From CAZWES01 sp964632395 (GTDB taxonomy: Bacteria > Patescibacteriota > Gracilibacteria > Peribacterales > Peribacteraceae): 22,000 nt of DNA. Each line of letters begins with the position of its first letter. Position 1 is the stretch's first letter. The notes below the pieces were generated by a model that did no database searches, was not told the DNA's origin, and worked only from the letters and a program-made list of their open reading frames with translations. This document shows positions 1 to 5,509 of this stretch, piece by piece. A program made the translations under genes and the position numbers. The stretch is from contig CAZWES010000019.1 of assembly GCA_964632395.1 (NCBI GenBank), positions 1-22,000 on the forward strand, written 5' to 3'.

Positions 1-566
1 CGATCCATTGCATAGTAACGACCAACAAGTGACGCGATCTTGACTGATGGATGCTTGCCGAGAAATTCCTCTAGCTTTACATAATCATCCTTAAACTGCT
101 GCTTTGGGACATCCCGTCCATCACCTATTAGATGCAGACGGATATCCTTAACTCCTTCCTGTTCAGCAAACTTGATAAGAGCAAACCAATGATCAACATG
201 ACCATGTACTCCACCATATGAATAAATCCCAAAAAGATGCAGTACTCCACTTCCGTTCTTGGAACGAGCGCAGGCCTCTTTGTAGACCTGATTATTGAAG
301 TATTCCCCCGACCGTATCTCACGATTAATTTCCTCAAGTGGATGCCAAACAATCCTTCCTGCCCCCATAACAAGATGTCCAGGCTCCGATGCTCCCTGCT
401 GCCCCTCCGGCAATCCAGCAGCATTACCAGATGCCTCCATAATCACATTTGGCACCTCCTTCTCCAACCTTGTGATATTCGGAAGATTCGCAAGAGTGCG
501 CGCATTGCCGGGCCCTGGTGGCGCAACTCCAAAGCCATCTATGATGATGAGGCAGGCTTTATTCAT
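1..566 (-). CDS. gpmI: 2,3-bisphosphoglycerate-independent phosphoglycerate mutase, 5' part (runs off window)
   Basis: This is the N-terminal 188 codons of the glycolytic enzyme that interconverts 3- and 2-phosphoglycerate using two Mn ions and a phosphoserine intermediate. The start ATG at 566 follows AGGAA and gives MNKACLIIIDGFG, the first metal-binding aspartate loop of the alkaline-phosphatase superfamily. Residues 46-73 match the family block around the catalytic serine (SGNAAGLPEGQQG, then ASEPGHLVMGAGRIV, Ser60). Further on are YGGVHGHVDHW and the substrate-loop motif GRYYAMD at the window edge. The frame is open to base 3, and the C-terminal two thirds lie outside the window. It is divergent from the gene at 597 with only 30 bp between starts. 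Family assignment is secure from the motifs. Confidence 0.95.
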   Translation of the reverse strand, partial: MNKACLIIIDGFGVAPPGPGNARTLANLPNITRLEKEVPNVIMEASGNAAGLPEGQQGASEPGHLVMGAGRIVWHPLEEINREIRSGEYFNNQVYKEACARSKNGSGVLHLFGIYSYGGVHGHVDHWFALIKFAEQEGVKDIRLHLIGDGRDVPKQQFKDDYVKLEEFLGKHPSVKIASLVGRYYAMD

Positions 567-596
567 TTCCTACTAGAGCTTACACTTGCAACAGCC

Positions 597-1019
597 ATGA
601 GCCAATCCATCACAGATAATACACCGGCTATCACACAATTCCTCGAGGAAAATTCAATCACAAAACTGGATGGGCGCGATCAGTTAATTGCACTTGCCCA
701 GAAAGTTGCACAGATTCCATGGGGAGAAGGAAGAACAATTGAAGAAGTGCTCGAAACAAAGAAAATTGGTACGTGCACTGGCAAACATTTACTTCTTAAA
801 GCATGTCTGGATCATCTTTCGATCCCAAATCGAATCACTGTGTGCACATTTCGCTGGAGCGAGCAAGGTCTTCCTATTACTGACGAACTCAAATCTATCC
901 TCAATGAAGGAGAATGGACGGTACATGGCTGTCCAATCAATTGCCTTCATGCCGCCACTATATCACAAAAAGACGCCCTCCGCACGGAGGACGTCTATTT
1001 TGCAAAATTCCATGACTAG
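597..1019 (+). CDS. transglutaminase-like protein, probably C-terminally truncated
   Basis: This is a 140-residue ORF; the frame stays open further upstream, but that part is antisense to gpmI, so I start at ATG 597, 10 nt after a TACACT box. Residues about 40-85 (WGEGRTIEEVLETKKIGTC, then TGKHLLLKACLDHL and VCTFRW) resemble bacterial transglutaminase/papain-fold proteins, in which the Cys of GTCTGKH is the nucleophile. Those proteins continue with a His/Asp-containing strand after the GEW motif. Here the sequence becomes unrelated after GEWTVHG, and the last 15 or so residues are encoded by the terminator hairpin of the convergent HU gene. I infer a truncated or decayed gene. Its TAG stop lies in a CTAG shared with the HU stop. 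The family call is moderate and activity is doubtful. Confidence 0.6.
   Translation: MSQSITDNTPAITQFLEENSITKLDGRDQLIALAQKVAQIPWGEGRTIEEVLETKKIGTCTGKHLLLKACLDHLSIPNRITVCTFRWSEQGLPITDELKSILNEGEWTVHGCPINCLHAATISQKDALRTEDVYFAKFHD
971..996 (-). terminator. intrinsic terminator of the HU gene
   Basis: On the minus strand GACGTCCTCCG, a short loop, then CGGAGGGCGTC is followed by CTTTTTG. The 11-bp stem has one C-A mismatch. It lies about 20 bp past the HU stop. The plus strand also ends the hairpin with TATTTTG, so weak bidirectional action is possible. The hairpin is read as codons by the convergent plus-strand ORF. Confidence 0.75.
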
Positions 1020-1291
1020 CGGATTGCATCCTTCAAAGTCTTTCCAGCCTTGAATGCCGGAACTTTCATTGCCGGGATGCTGATCCTCTGATTTGGGTCG
1101 CGTGGGTTCACGCCCATGCGCGCTGCACGATGCGAAATGCGGAACGTGCCAAAGCCCGTGAGAGTGACGTTGCGACCCCTCTTAAGCTCGGAAGTAATTG
1201 TGCCGATGAGAGTCTCGAGCGCATCGCCTGCTGCACGCTTTGTAATGCCTGCGCGCTTGGCAATGAGGTCGATTAGATCCTGTTTTGACAT
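1016..1291 (-). CDS. hup: HU/IHF-family histone-like DNA-binding protein
   Basis: This is a 91-residue protein of the usual HU length. It begins MSKQDLIDLIAKRAGITKRAAG (dimerising helices). Residues 45-60 hold the family block GFGTFRISHRAARMGVNP, and the DNA-binding beta-arm RDPNQRISIPAMKVPAFKAGK follows. HU dimers bend and compact DNA and assist replication and transcription. It is monocistronic, with a hairpin terminator immediately downstream and a probable -10 (TATTAT near 1327-1334 on the minus strand) giving a leader of about 35 nt. It is unusual here in having a leader at all. Convergent overlap of 4 bp with the upstream plus-strand gene. HU versus IHF cannot be separated from sequence alone, but a single homodimeric HU is the simplest reading. 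Confidence 0.96.
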   Translation of the reverse strand: MSKQDLIDLIAKRAGITKRAAGDALETLIGTITSELKRGRNVTLTGFGTFRISHRAARMGVNPRDPNQRISIPAMKVPAFKAGKTLKDAIR

Positions 1292-1430
1292 GAGACAGGT
1301 GGGTTAAAGAATGTAAGATGGCTTGAGGATAATACTTTCTGGGCATAAGCAAAGAAATCTTGGCTTGCGTAAGCGGAGGAATGGTGGTGAGGGTGTTGTT
1401 ACGGTTGTTGAGTACTGTTTTTATTCAATT

Positions 1431-1573
1431 GGATAAATTGTTAAATTGCTAAACTGTTAAATTGTTCGCGGGAGCGATCCTTTAGCTCTCAGATTTTTAT
1501 TGGAGTCGGCAACCGCTCACAAAACGCTATTTAACTCGCTCTGCGAACAATTTAGCAATTTAACAATTTAGCC
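1431..1573. repeat. AT-rich inverted-repeat element, copy 1 (upstream of topA)
   Basis: The left arm (1431-1477) and right arm (1535-1573) are complementary over roughly 39 positions. Each arm is a run of octamers of the form TTAAATTG, ending in a GC-rich inner core TTGTTCGC then AGCGA. The left arm carries one extra octamer (CTGTTAAA). The spacer is about 57 bp. The inner core is shared with the element at 4504-4630, but the octamers are not. It may be a non-autonomous mobile palindrome, or may form an RNA or DNA cruciform structure. Confidence 0.8.
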
Positions 1574-1578
1574 CAACT

Positions 1579-1607
1579 TTGACAACAACCCTCCACCCCC
1601 CTACCCT
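1579..1607 (+). promoter_or_regulatory. predicted topA promoter
   Basis: TTGACA at 1579-1584, a 17-bp spacer, then TACCCT at 1602-1607. The start codon follows 9 nt later, so the transcript would have almost no leader. Confidence 0.55.
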
Positions 1608-1616
1608 CCACACTCG

Positions 1617-3995
1617 ATGCCCTCAAACCTCGTAATCGTAGAATCACCGGCAAAAGCGAAGACCATAAAGAAGTTCCTTGGAAAAGATTTTGCAGTGGAA
1701 GCAAGCATGGGACATGTGCGGGATTTGAAGGCAAAGACTCTTAGTGTGGATACGGATAAAGATTATGAACCGACTTATGAAGTTCCGGATGAGAAGAAAA
1801 CCGTCATCAAAAACTTGAAGAAAGTATATAAAGATTCAAAAACACTATGGATTGCAACTGATGAAGACCGCGAGGGGGAAGCGATCGGTTGGCACCTTTT
1901 GCATGCACTTAAGATTCCGGAAAAAGATCATGCGAAGGTGAAGAGGATTGTTTTTCATGAAATTACAAGAGAGGCGATTGAAAAATCTGTGAGGAATCCC
2001 AGGGCGATTAATCAGGAACTGGTCGATGCACAACAGGCGCGACGGATTCTTGATCGACTCGTTGGGTACACGCTCTCGCCCTTCTTATGGGCAAAAGTGT
2101 ATAGAGGACTTTCCGCGGGAAGAGTTCAATCCGTTGCCGTGAGGATTATCGTTGATCGTGAAAAGGAAATTAATGCATTCAAGCCAGAGGAATATTGGAC
2201 GATTGAAGTCGAGCTTGAGAAGGGAAACAAAGAATCATTCATCGCAGAACTTGCAAAGAAGAACGGAAAGAAGTTCGTTCCAAAAAATGAAAAACAATCA
2301 AAGGAAGTTGTATCTGCAGTTGATGGGAAGCCCTTCAAAGTAAGTGCAATTGAGGAGAAGAAAGTTAAGAAGAATCCTCCTCCTCCGTACACAACTTCCA
2401 CTCTCCAGCAGGGCGCATCAAATAAATTTGGGTTTTCGGTTAAGCAGACAATGGTAGTAGCACAGCAATTATATGAAGGAGTGAATCTTGGAAAAGGTGA
2501 AGGTATTACAGGTTTGATAACTTACATGCGTACAGATTCGGTTAGCTTGAGTAAGAAAGCTGTTGATGACGCGACTCAGGTAATTGAGAAATTGTTCGGA
2601 CGTGAATATATCCCTAGCAAACCACGGGGATACAAGACAAAAAGTAAAGGTGCACAGGAGGCTCACGAAGCAATTCGCCCGACAGAAATTGCACGAACTC
2701 CGGAATCTTTGAAGACCGTTCTTGATGAACAACAACTAAAACTATATTCGATGATCTGGAAACGAACAGTGGCAACTCAGATGCCGGCTGCGGAAATGAA
2801 ACGCGTCGGAGCTGATATTACGTGTCATGCTGAGCGGAGCGAGTCTGCCGTAGCGAAGCGAAGGCAGACGAGCGAAGTCGAAGCATACACATTCCGCGCA
2901 ACCGGCCAGACTGTGGAATTCGATGGATACATGCGCGTGCACAAAGGCGACAAGGAAAACTCAAACGGAGAAAAATTCCTCCCTGAACTCAAAAAGGGTG
3001 AAGACTTGAAGTGCACACAAATAACTCCCGAACAGCACTTCACTCAGCCGCCACCAAGGTATACGGAAGCATCACTCGTCAAGAAGCTGGAGGAGGAAGG
3101 CATCGGCCGACCAAGCACGTACGCACCAACAATCAGTACGGTTCAGCAGCGCGGATATATCAGGAAGGATGGAAAGCAATTGATCCCGGAAAGCGTTGCA
3201 TTTACCGTGACTGATCTTCTTGCAGAACACTTCCCGGATGTTGTGGATCTTAAGTTCACTGCAAAAGTGGAAGATGATCTTGATGAGATCGCAAAAGGGT
3301 CGGTTAAATGGGTACCTTTTATGGATTCATTCTTTAAACCATTTAAGAAAAGGGTGGAGACGAAAAAGAAGGAAGTTAAAAAGGAAGATGTGTTACAGGA
3401 AGAAGTTTTGGGAAAGGATCCGAATACCGGACTCGAGGTGCTCGCACGCGCCGGCCGTTACGGACCTTACATCCAGCTTGGCAGACCCGATGACTTTAAG
3501 GGGACGAAAGAAAAGCCCCGCAGCGCATCTCTGCCAAAGGGAACAGAAAAGGATAAGGTGACACTTGAGCAGGCACTCGATCTTCTTAGTTTCCCCAAAG
3601 AACTTGGGCAGAGTGGTGGTGATGTGATTACCGTGAATCTTGGGAGGTTCGGACCCTATTTGAAGTGCGGAAAGCTGACTTCGACTCTCCCGAAAGATAT
3701 GGACCCGACCACAGTTACTTTCGAAAAAGCTGAAGAATTGATGAAGGAAACTCAGGAAAAACGCAAAAAGATGGCAGAGCCATTGCTTGAACTTGGAAAA
3801 GATCCCGTAACCGGCGGCGGCATCCTCGTTAAAGTCGGACGCTATGGGCCGTACGTGACTGACGGGAAGACGAATGCATCAATCTCCAAAAAACTGGACC
3901 CCAAAGAGTTGACGAGGCAACAAGCACTTGAGCTTTTGAAAAAGAAGAGGGCGAGGGGGCCAGGGAGGAGATGGGGCGGGAAGAAGAAAACGTAG
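1617..3995 (+). CDS. topA: DNA topoisomerase I (type IA)
   Basis: This 792-residue enzyme relaxes negatively supercoiled DNA by transient single-strand cleavage. The Toprim domain is at residues 1-140 (VIVESPAKAKTIKKFLG; acidic TDEDREGEAIGWH at 81-93). The 5'Y-CAP block is near 140-180 and the active-site tyrosine is Tyr303 in GLITYMRTDS. RPSTYAPTI at 498-506 belongs to the catalytic core. Three C-terminal repeats carry GRYGPY or GRFGPY (613-618, 676-681, 741-746). There are no Cys4 zinc fingers; the tail is Lys/Arg-rich. An extra segment at about residues 402-422 (CHAERSESAVAKRRQTSEV) has no counterpart in typical homologues and is encoded by a palindromic element. The ORF is intact across it. 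Confidence 0.97.
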   Translation: MPSNLVIVESPAKAKTIKKFLGKDFAVEASMGHVRDLKAKTLSVDTDKDYEPTYEVPDEKKTVIKNLKKVYKDSKTLWIATDEDREGEAIGWHLLHALKIPEKDHAKVKRIVFHEITREAIEKSVRNPRAINQELVDAQQARRILDRLVGYTLSPFLWAKVYRGLSAGRVQSVAVRIIVDREKEINAFKPEEYWTIEVELEKGNKESFIAELAKKNGKKFVPKNEKQSKEVVSAVDGKPFKVSAIEEKKVKKNPPPPYTTSTLQQGASNKFGFSVKQTMVVAQQLYEGVNLGKGEGITGLITYMRTDSVSLSKKAVDDATQVIEKLFGREYIPSKPRGYKTKSKGAQEAHEAIRPTEIARTPESLKTVLDEQQLKLYSMIWKRTVATQMPAAEMKRVGADITCHAERSESAVAKRRQTSEVEAYTFRATGQTVEFDGYMRVHKGDKENSNGEKFLPELKKGEDLKCTQITPEQHFTQPPPRYTEASLVKKLEEEGIGRPSTYAPTISTVQQRGYIRKDGKQLIPESVAFTVTDLLAEHFPDVVDLKFTAKVEDDLDEIAKGSVKWVPFMDSFFKPFKKRVETKKKEVKKEDVLQEEVLGKDPNTGLEVLARAGRYGPYIQLGRPDDFKGTKEKPRSASLPKGTEKDKVTLEQALDLLSFPKELGQSGGDVITVNLGRFGPYLKCGKLTSTLPKDMDPTTVTFEKAEELMKETQEKRKKMAEPLLELGKDPVTGGGILVKVGRYGPYVTDGKTNASISKKLDPKELTRQQALELLKKKRARGPGRRWGGKKKT
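2823..2885 (+). repeat. palindromic element inserted in frame within topA
   Basis: The segment begins TGTCATGCTGAGCGGAGCGA and ends CGAAGTCGAAGCA. A central stem pairs 2843-2849 (GTCTGCC) with 2863-2869 (GGCAGAC), and the outer TGCT/AGCA also pair. Its first 18 bases match the arm of the intergenic palindrome at 14968-15046. It is 63 bases (21 codons), so the frame is kept. Confidence 0.8.
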
Positions 3996-4085
3996 CGTGT
4001 CACCCTGAGTAGCGCCGAGTAACGAAGCGACGAAGCGAAGCGGAGTCGCTGAGTGTATCGAGGCGCGTATCGAAGGGCGACACGC
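3995..4085. repeat. intergenic palindromic element after topA, possible terminator
   Basis: Arms GCGTGTCACCCT (3995-4006) and AGGGCGACACGC (4074-4085) pair with one G-U. The inside is rich in CGAAGCG and GAGTCGCTGAG-type motifs. It lies between the convergent topA and the membrane-protein gene. The first arm base is the last base of the topA stop. No T-run follows, so a terminator role is uncertain. Confidence 0.75.
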
Positions 4086-4094
4086 GGTCTCCAA

Positions 4095-4421
4095 CTAATG
4101 AAGTCTCTCAACCCCTTTAACCTCCCACTCCCCATCACCCATCTCGGAAGTAACAAGGTAATCATACGGCTCGCACGAAACAACGTGCAATCTCGTCTCC
4201 TCATCATCCTGCACTTTATCAACACTTGAGCAATCGTGAAGTTCAAAAATCTTTGCAAGATCACCGGAGTCCCCCGCCCCGAGCACACGACCCGAAAGTC
4301 TAAGCTCTGCTCGCGTTAGAAGTGCTATCACGAAGACGCATACGAGTGAGAGCACGCAAAGACCAAAGAAGTGCCAGCGGATAAGGATGTAATTCGGCAG
4401 GTGGCGTGAGCGCGTTGCCAT
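4095..4421 (-). CDS. small single-pass membrane protein, unknown function
   Basis: This is a 108-residue ORF that I do not recognise. The N-terminus is basic (MATRSRHLPNYILIRW), followed by one hydrophobic segment at about residues 17-40 (FFGLCVLSLVCVFVIALL). An extracytoplasmic tail of about 65 residues is acidic and contains two Cys (HDCSSVDK and SCEPYDY) that could form a disulfide. A near-consensus extended -10 (TGATATAAT on the minus strand, TATAAT at 4433-4428) ends exactly 6 nt before the ATG, supporting both the start and a leaderless transcript. It is convergent with topA. Confidence 0.7.
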   Translation of the reverse strand: MATRSRHLPNYILIRWHFFGLCVLSLVCVFVIALLTRAELRLSGRVLGAGDSGDLAKIFELHDCSSVDKVQDDEETRLHVVSCEPYDYLVTSEMGDGEWEVKGVERLH

Positions 4422-4427
4422 CTCACC

Positions 4428-4433
4428 ATTATA
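4428..4433 (-). promoter_or_regulatory. -10 box of the 4095-4421 gene, leaderless arrangement
   Basis: TATAAT preceded by TG-N (extended -10), six bases (GGTGAG) before the ATG. No clear -35. Confidence 0.65.
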
Positions 4434-4503
4434 TCACTTGACGGGGGTATTGGCTATCAAATAGGGTGTGCGGGCTGCGTACGTGATGATTATGATGATT
4501 ATG

Positions 4504-4630
4504 TTGTTATAGGATTATATTGTTCGACAGAGCGATCCTTGACCGTTTTACGGGCATCGGGGGTTGGCAGGGCTGCACAGCGCCAATTAACTCGCTCTGC
4601 GAACAATATAACAATATAATCCTGTAACAA
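4504..4630. repeat. AT-rich inverted-repeat element, copy 2 (upstream of rpmH)
   Basis: The left arm (4504-4535) and right arm (4592-4630) are complementary except that the right arm has an extra ATATTGTT unit. The inner core TTGTTCG then AGAGCGA matches the element at 1431-1573, while the outer AT-rich units (GGATTATATTG) are different. The right arm contains TATAAT at 4615-4620, the likely rpmH -10. Together with the flanking sequence it fills the gap 4422-4660, where no gene is seen. Confidence 0.8.
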
Positions 4631-4660
4631 TCCTCCCCTCAACCAATAACCCCCACCAAA

Positions 4661-4789
4661 ATGCTTTCCAAAAGAAATAAAAGGAAACAGCACAAAAAGC
4701 ACGGATTCCTTAGCAGGATGAAGGATAAGACCGGCAAACGTGTCGTGAAAAATAGGCGCAGGAAAGGTAGGAAGAGGTTGGGGCAGTGA
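4661..4789 (+). CDS. rpmH: 50S ribosomal protein bL34
   Basis: This is a 42-residue, extremely basic protein. Residues 11-41 (HKKHGFLSRMKDKTGKRVV, then KNRRRKGRKRL) match the bL34 block HGFxxRM...R...RRRKGRKxL. The N-terminus is MLSKRNKRKQ rather than the usual KRTFQPS. The length is normal. bL34 sits at the base of the large subunit. It starts the conserved rpmH-rnpA-yidC-jag block, but here the next 3.4 kb is foreign to that block and rnpA begins only at 8261. The -10 is inside the inverted repeat upstream, giving a leader of about 34 nt. The convergent MNT gene ends 11 bp downstream. Confidence 0.95.
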   Translation: MLSKRNKRKQHKKHGFLSRMKDKTGKRVVKNRRRKGRKRLGQ

Positions 4790-4800
4790 TTAGCAGAAAT

Positions 4801-5112
4801 CTAAACTTCCACGCCCTCACTTTTGATCTCATCAGCCAGTGTTGAGTATTTGTTTTCCAGGTAGTCGTTATACATCCAGATTGGATGAATTTTCATGCTG
4901 AGCGACCAGCGGGCTTTCCTTACCGCTATGGCCTCCTCGTGACGTGACCCGAGGAATGGATCGCCAATCACAGCAATATCTATATCGCTTTCTTCGTGAG
5001 ACTCTCCGCGAGCAAAAGAACCAAAAACGATTACAGATTTTACGGGGATATTGCTCTCCAGGAGAATCTTCTTGTATTGCTGTGCCAGCTTTAGAGCATC
5101 ATCTCGCTTCAT
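4801..5112 (-). CDS. MNT-type minimal nucleotidyltransferase (HEPN/MNT pair)
   Basis: This is a 103-residue minimal polymerase-beta-fold nucleotidyltransferase. VIVFGSFARGESHEESDIDIAV (residues about 28-49) contains the GS motif and the DxD metal-binding pair. In characterised MntA/HepT systems such proteins inactivate the partner HEPN RNase by adding nucleotides. I choose ATG 5112 because it overlaps the HEPN stop as ATGA, implying translational coupling; a GTG two codons upstream is possible. It is the third gene of the minus-strand set zinc-ribbon, HEPN, MNT. The role as antitoxin is inferred from family precedent. Confidence 0.85.
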   Translation of the reverse strand: MKRDDALKLAQQYKKILLESNIPVKSVIVFGSFARGESHEESDIDIAVIGDPFLGSRHEEAIAVRKARWSLSMKIHPIWMYNDYLENKYSTLADEIKSEGVEV

Positions 5113-5495
5113 GACCACAAGAGAGAAATAAAATTATCAACCTGATCAATCCACTTATTGACATTTTCTGTTGTTGCTTTTTCTTCCAACCATTGCTCAT
5201 CACCGTACCTACAAAGCACTGCAAACTCGGATAGATCTTCAAATGCAGTAAGTTGCTTCTCAGTCCATTGCTCATTTATAAGATGAGCTAGCTCCACAAG
5301 ATCATGTGTATAAGGCGCATTCTTTTTATGTTCTTCAATAAATTTTGCCTTAAGACCAAGTTCCAAACTAAGACTACAATGAAACAACGCTCCTGCACGA
5401 AAATCTTCCCGCTCTTCCTGTAAAAGAGATCGAGCCATTTCAAGCTCACTACGGGAACGGCCACGCCAGTGCTTGATGGAATCTTGTTGTGTCAC
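5109..5495 (-). CDS. HEPN-domain protein (partner of MNT)
   Basis: This is a 128-residue alpha-helical HEPN protein. HWRGRSRSELEMARSLLQE opens the first helices. FHCSLSLELGLKAKFIEEH and APYTHDLVELAHL form the central block of the family, and AVLCRYGDEQW lies near the C-terminus. The canonical R-x4-6-H RNase motif is not obvious, so catalysis is uncertain. The start is set at GTG 5495: TATAAT at 5507-5502 lies exactly 6 nt upstream, and the in-frame codons above it overlap the end of the zinc-ribbon gene. It is 14 bp downstream of the zinc-ribbon stop and coupled to MNT by ATGA, so it can be transcribed with its neighbour or from its own promoter. Confidence 0.82.
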   Translation of the reverse strand: MTQQDSIKHWRGRSRSELEMARSLLQEEREDFRAGALFHCSLSLELGLKAKFIEEHKKNAPYTHDLVELAHLINEQWTEKQLTAFEDLSEFAVLCRYGDEQWLEEKATTENVNKWIDQVDNFISLLWS

Positions 5496-5501
5496 ATGCC
5501 G

Positions 5502-5507
5502 ATTATA
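5502..5507 (-). promoter_or_regulatory. -10 box before the HEPN gene
   Basis: TATAAT, 6 nt before GTG 5495. It sits just past the stop of the upstream zinc-ribbon gene. No clear -35. Confidence 0.5.
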
Positions 5508-5509
5508 CC

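Larger units (their letters stand above)
1292..1616. other. intergenic region between hup and topA
   Basis: No ORF is supported in these 325 bp. They hold the hup leader and promoter, a G/T-rich stretch (1375-1420), the AT-rich inverted-repeat element at 1431-1573, and the topA promoter at 1579-1607. Confidence 0.8.

Noticed and set aside
237..596. An N-terminal extension of the 597-1019 ORF
   Set aside because: It is antisense to the strongly conserved start of gpmI and its translation has no family resemblance.
1431..1573. CRISPR-like array
   Set aside because: The repeats are 8-nt units without spacers and are arranged as an inverted repeat; no cas genes are present.
3842..4288. Long minus-strand frame overlapping the end of topA
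   Set aside because: It is antisense to topA C-terminal repeats and crosses the palindromic element; the frame 4095-4421 has a -10 box and a membrane segment and is preferred.
4893..4904. TCATGCTGAGCG inside the minus-strand MNT gene, identical to the palindrome core
   Set aside because: The encoded residues align with the family without an insertion and no complementary arm lies nearby, so it is most likely a chance 12-base match.
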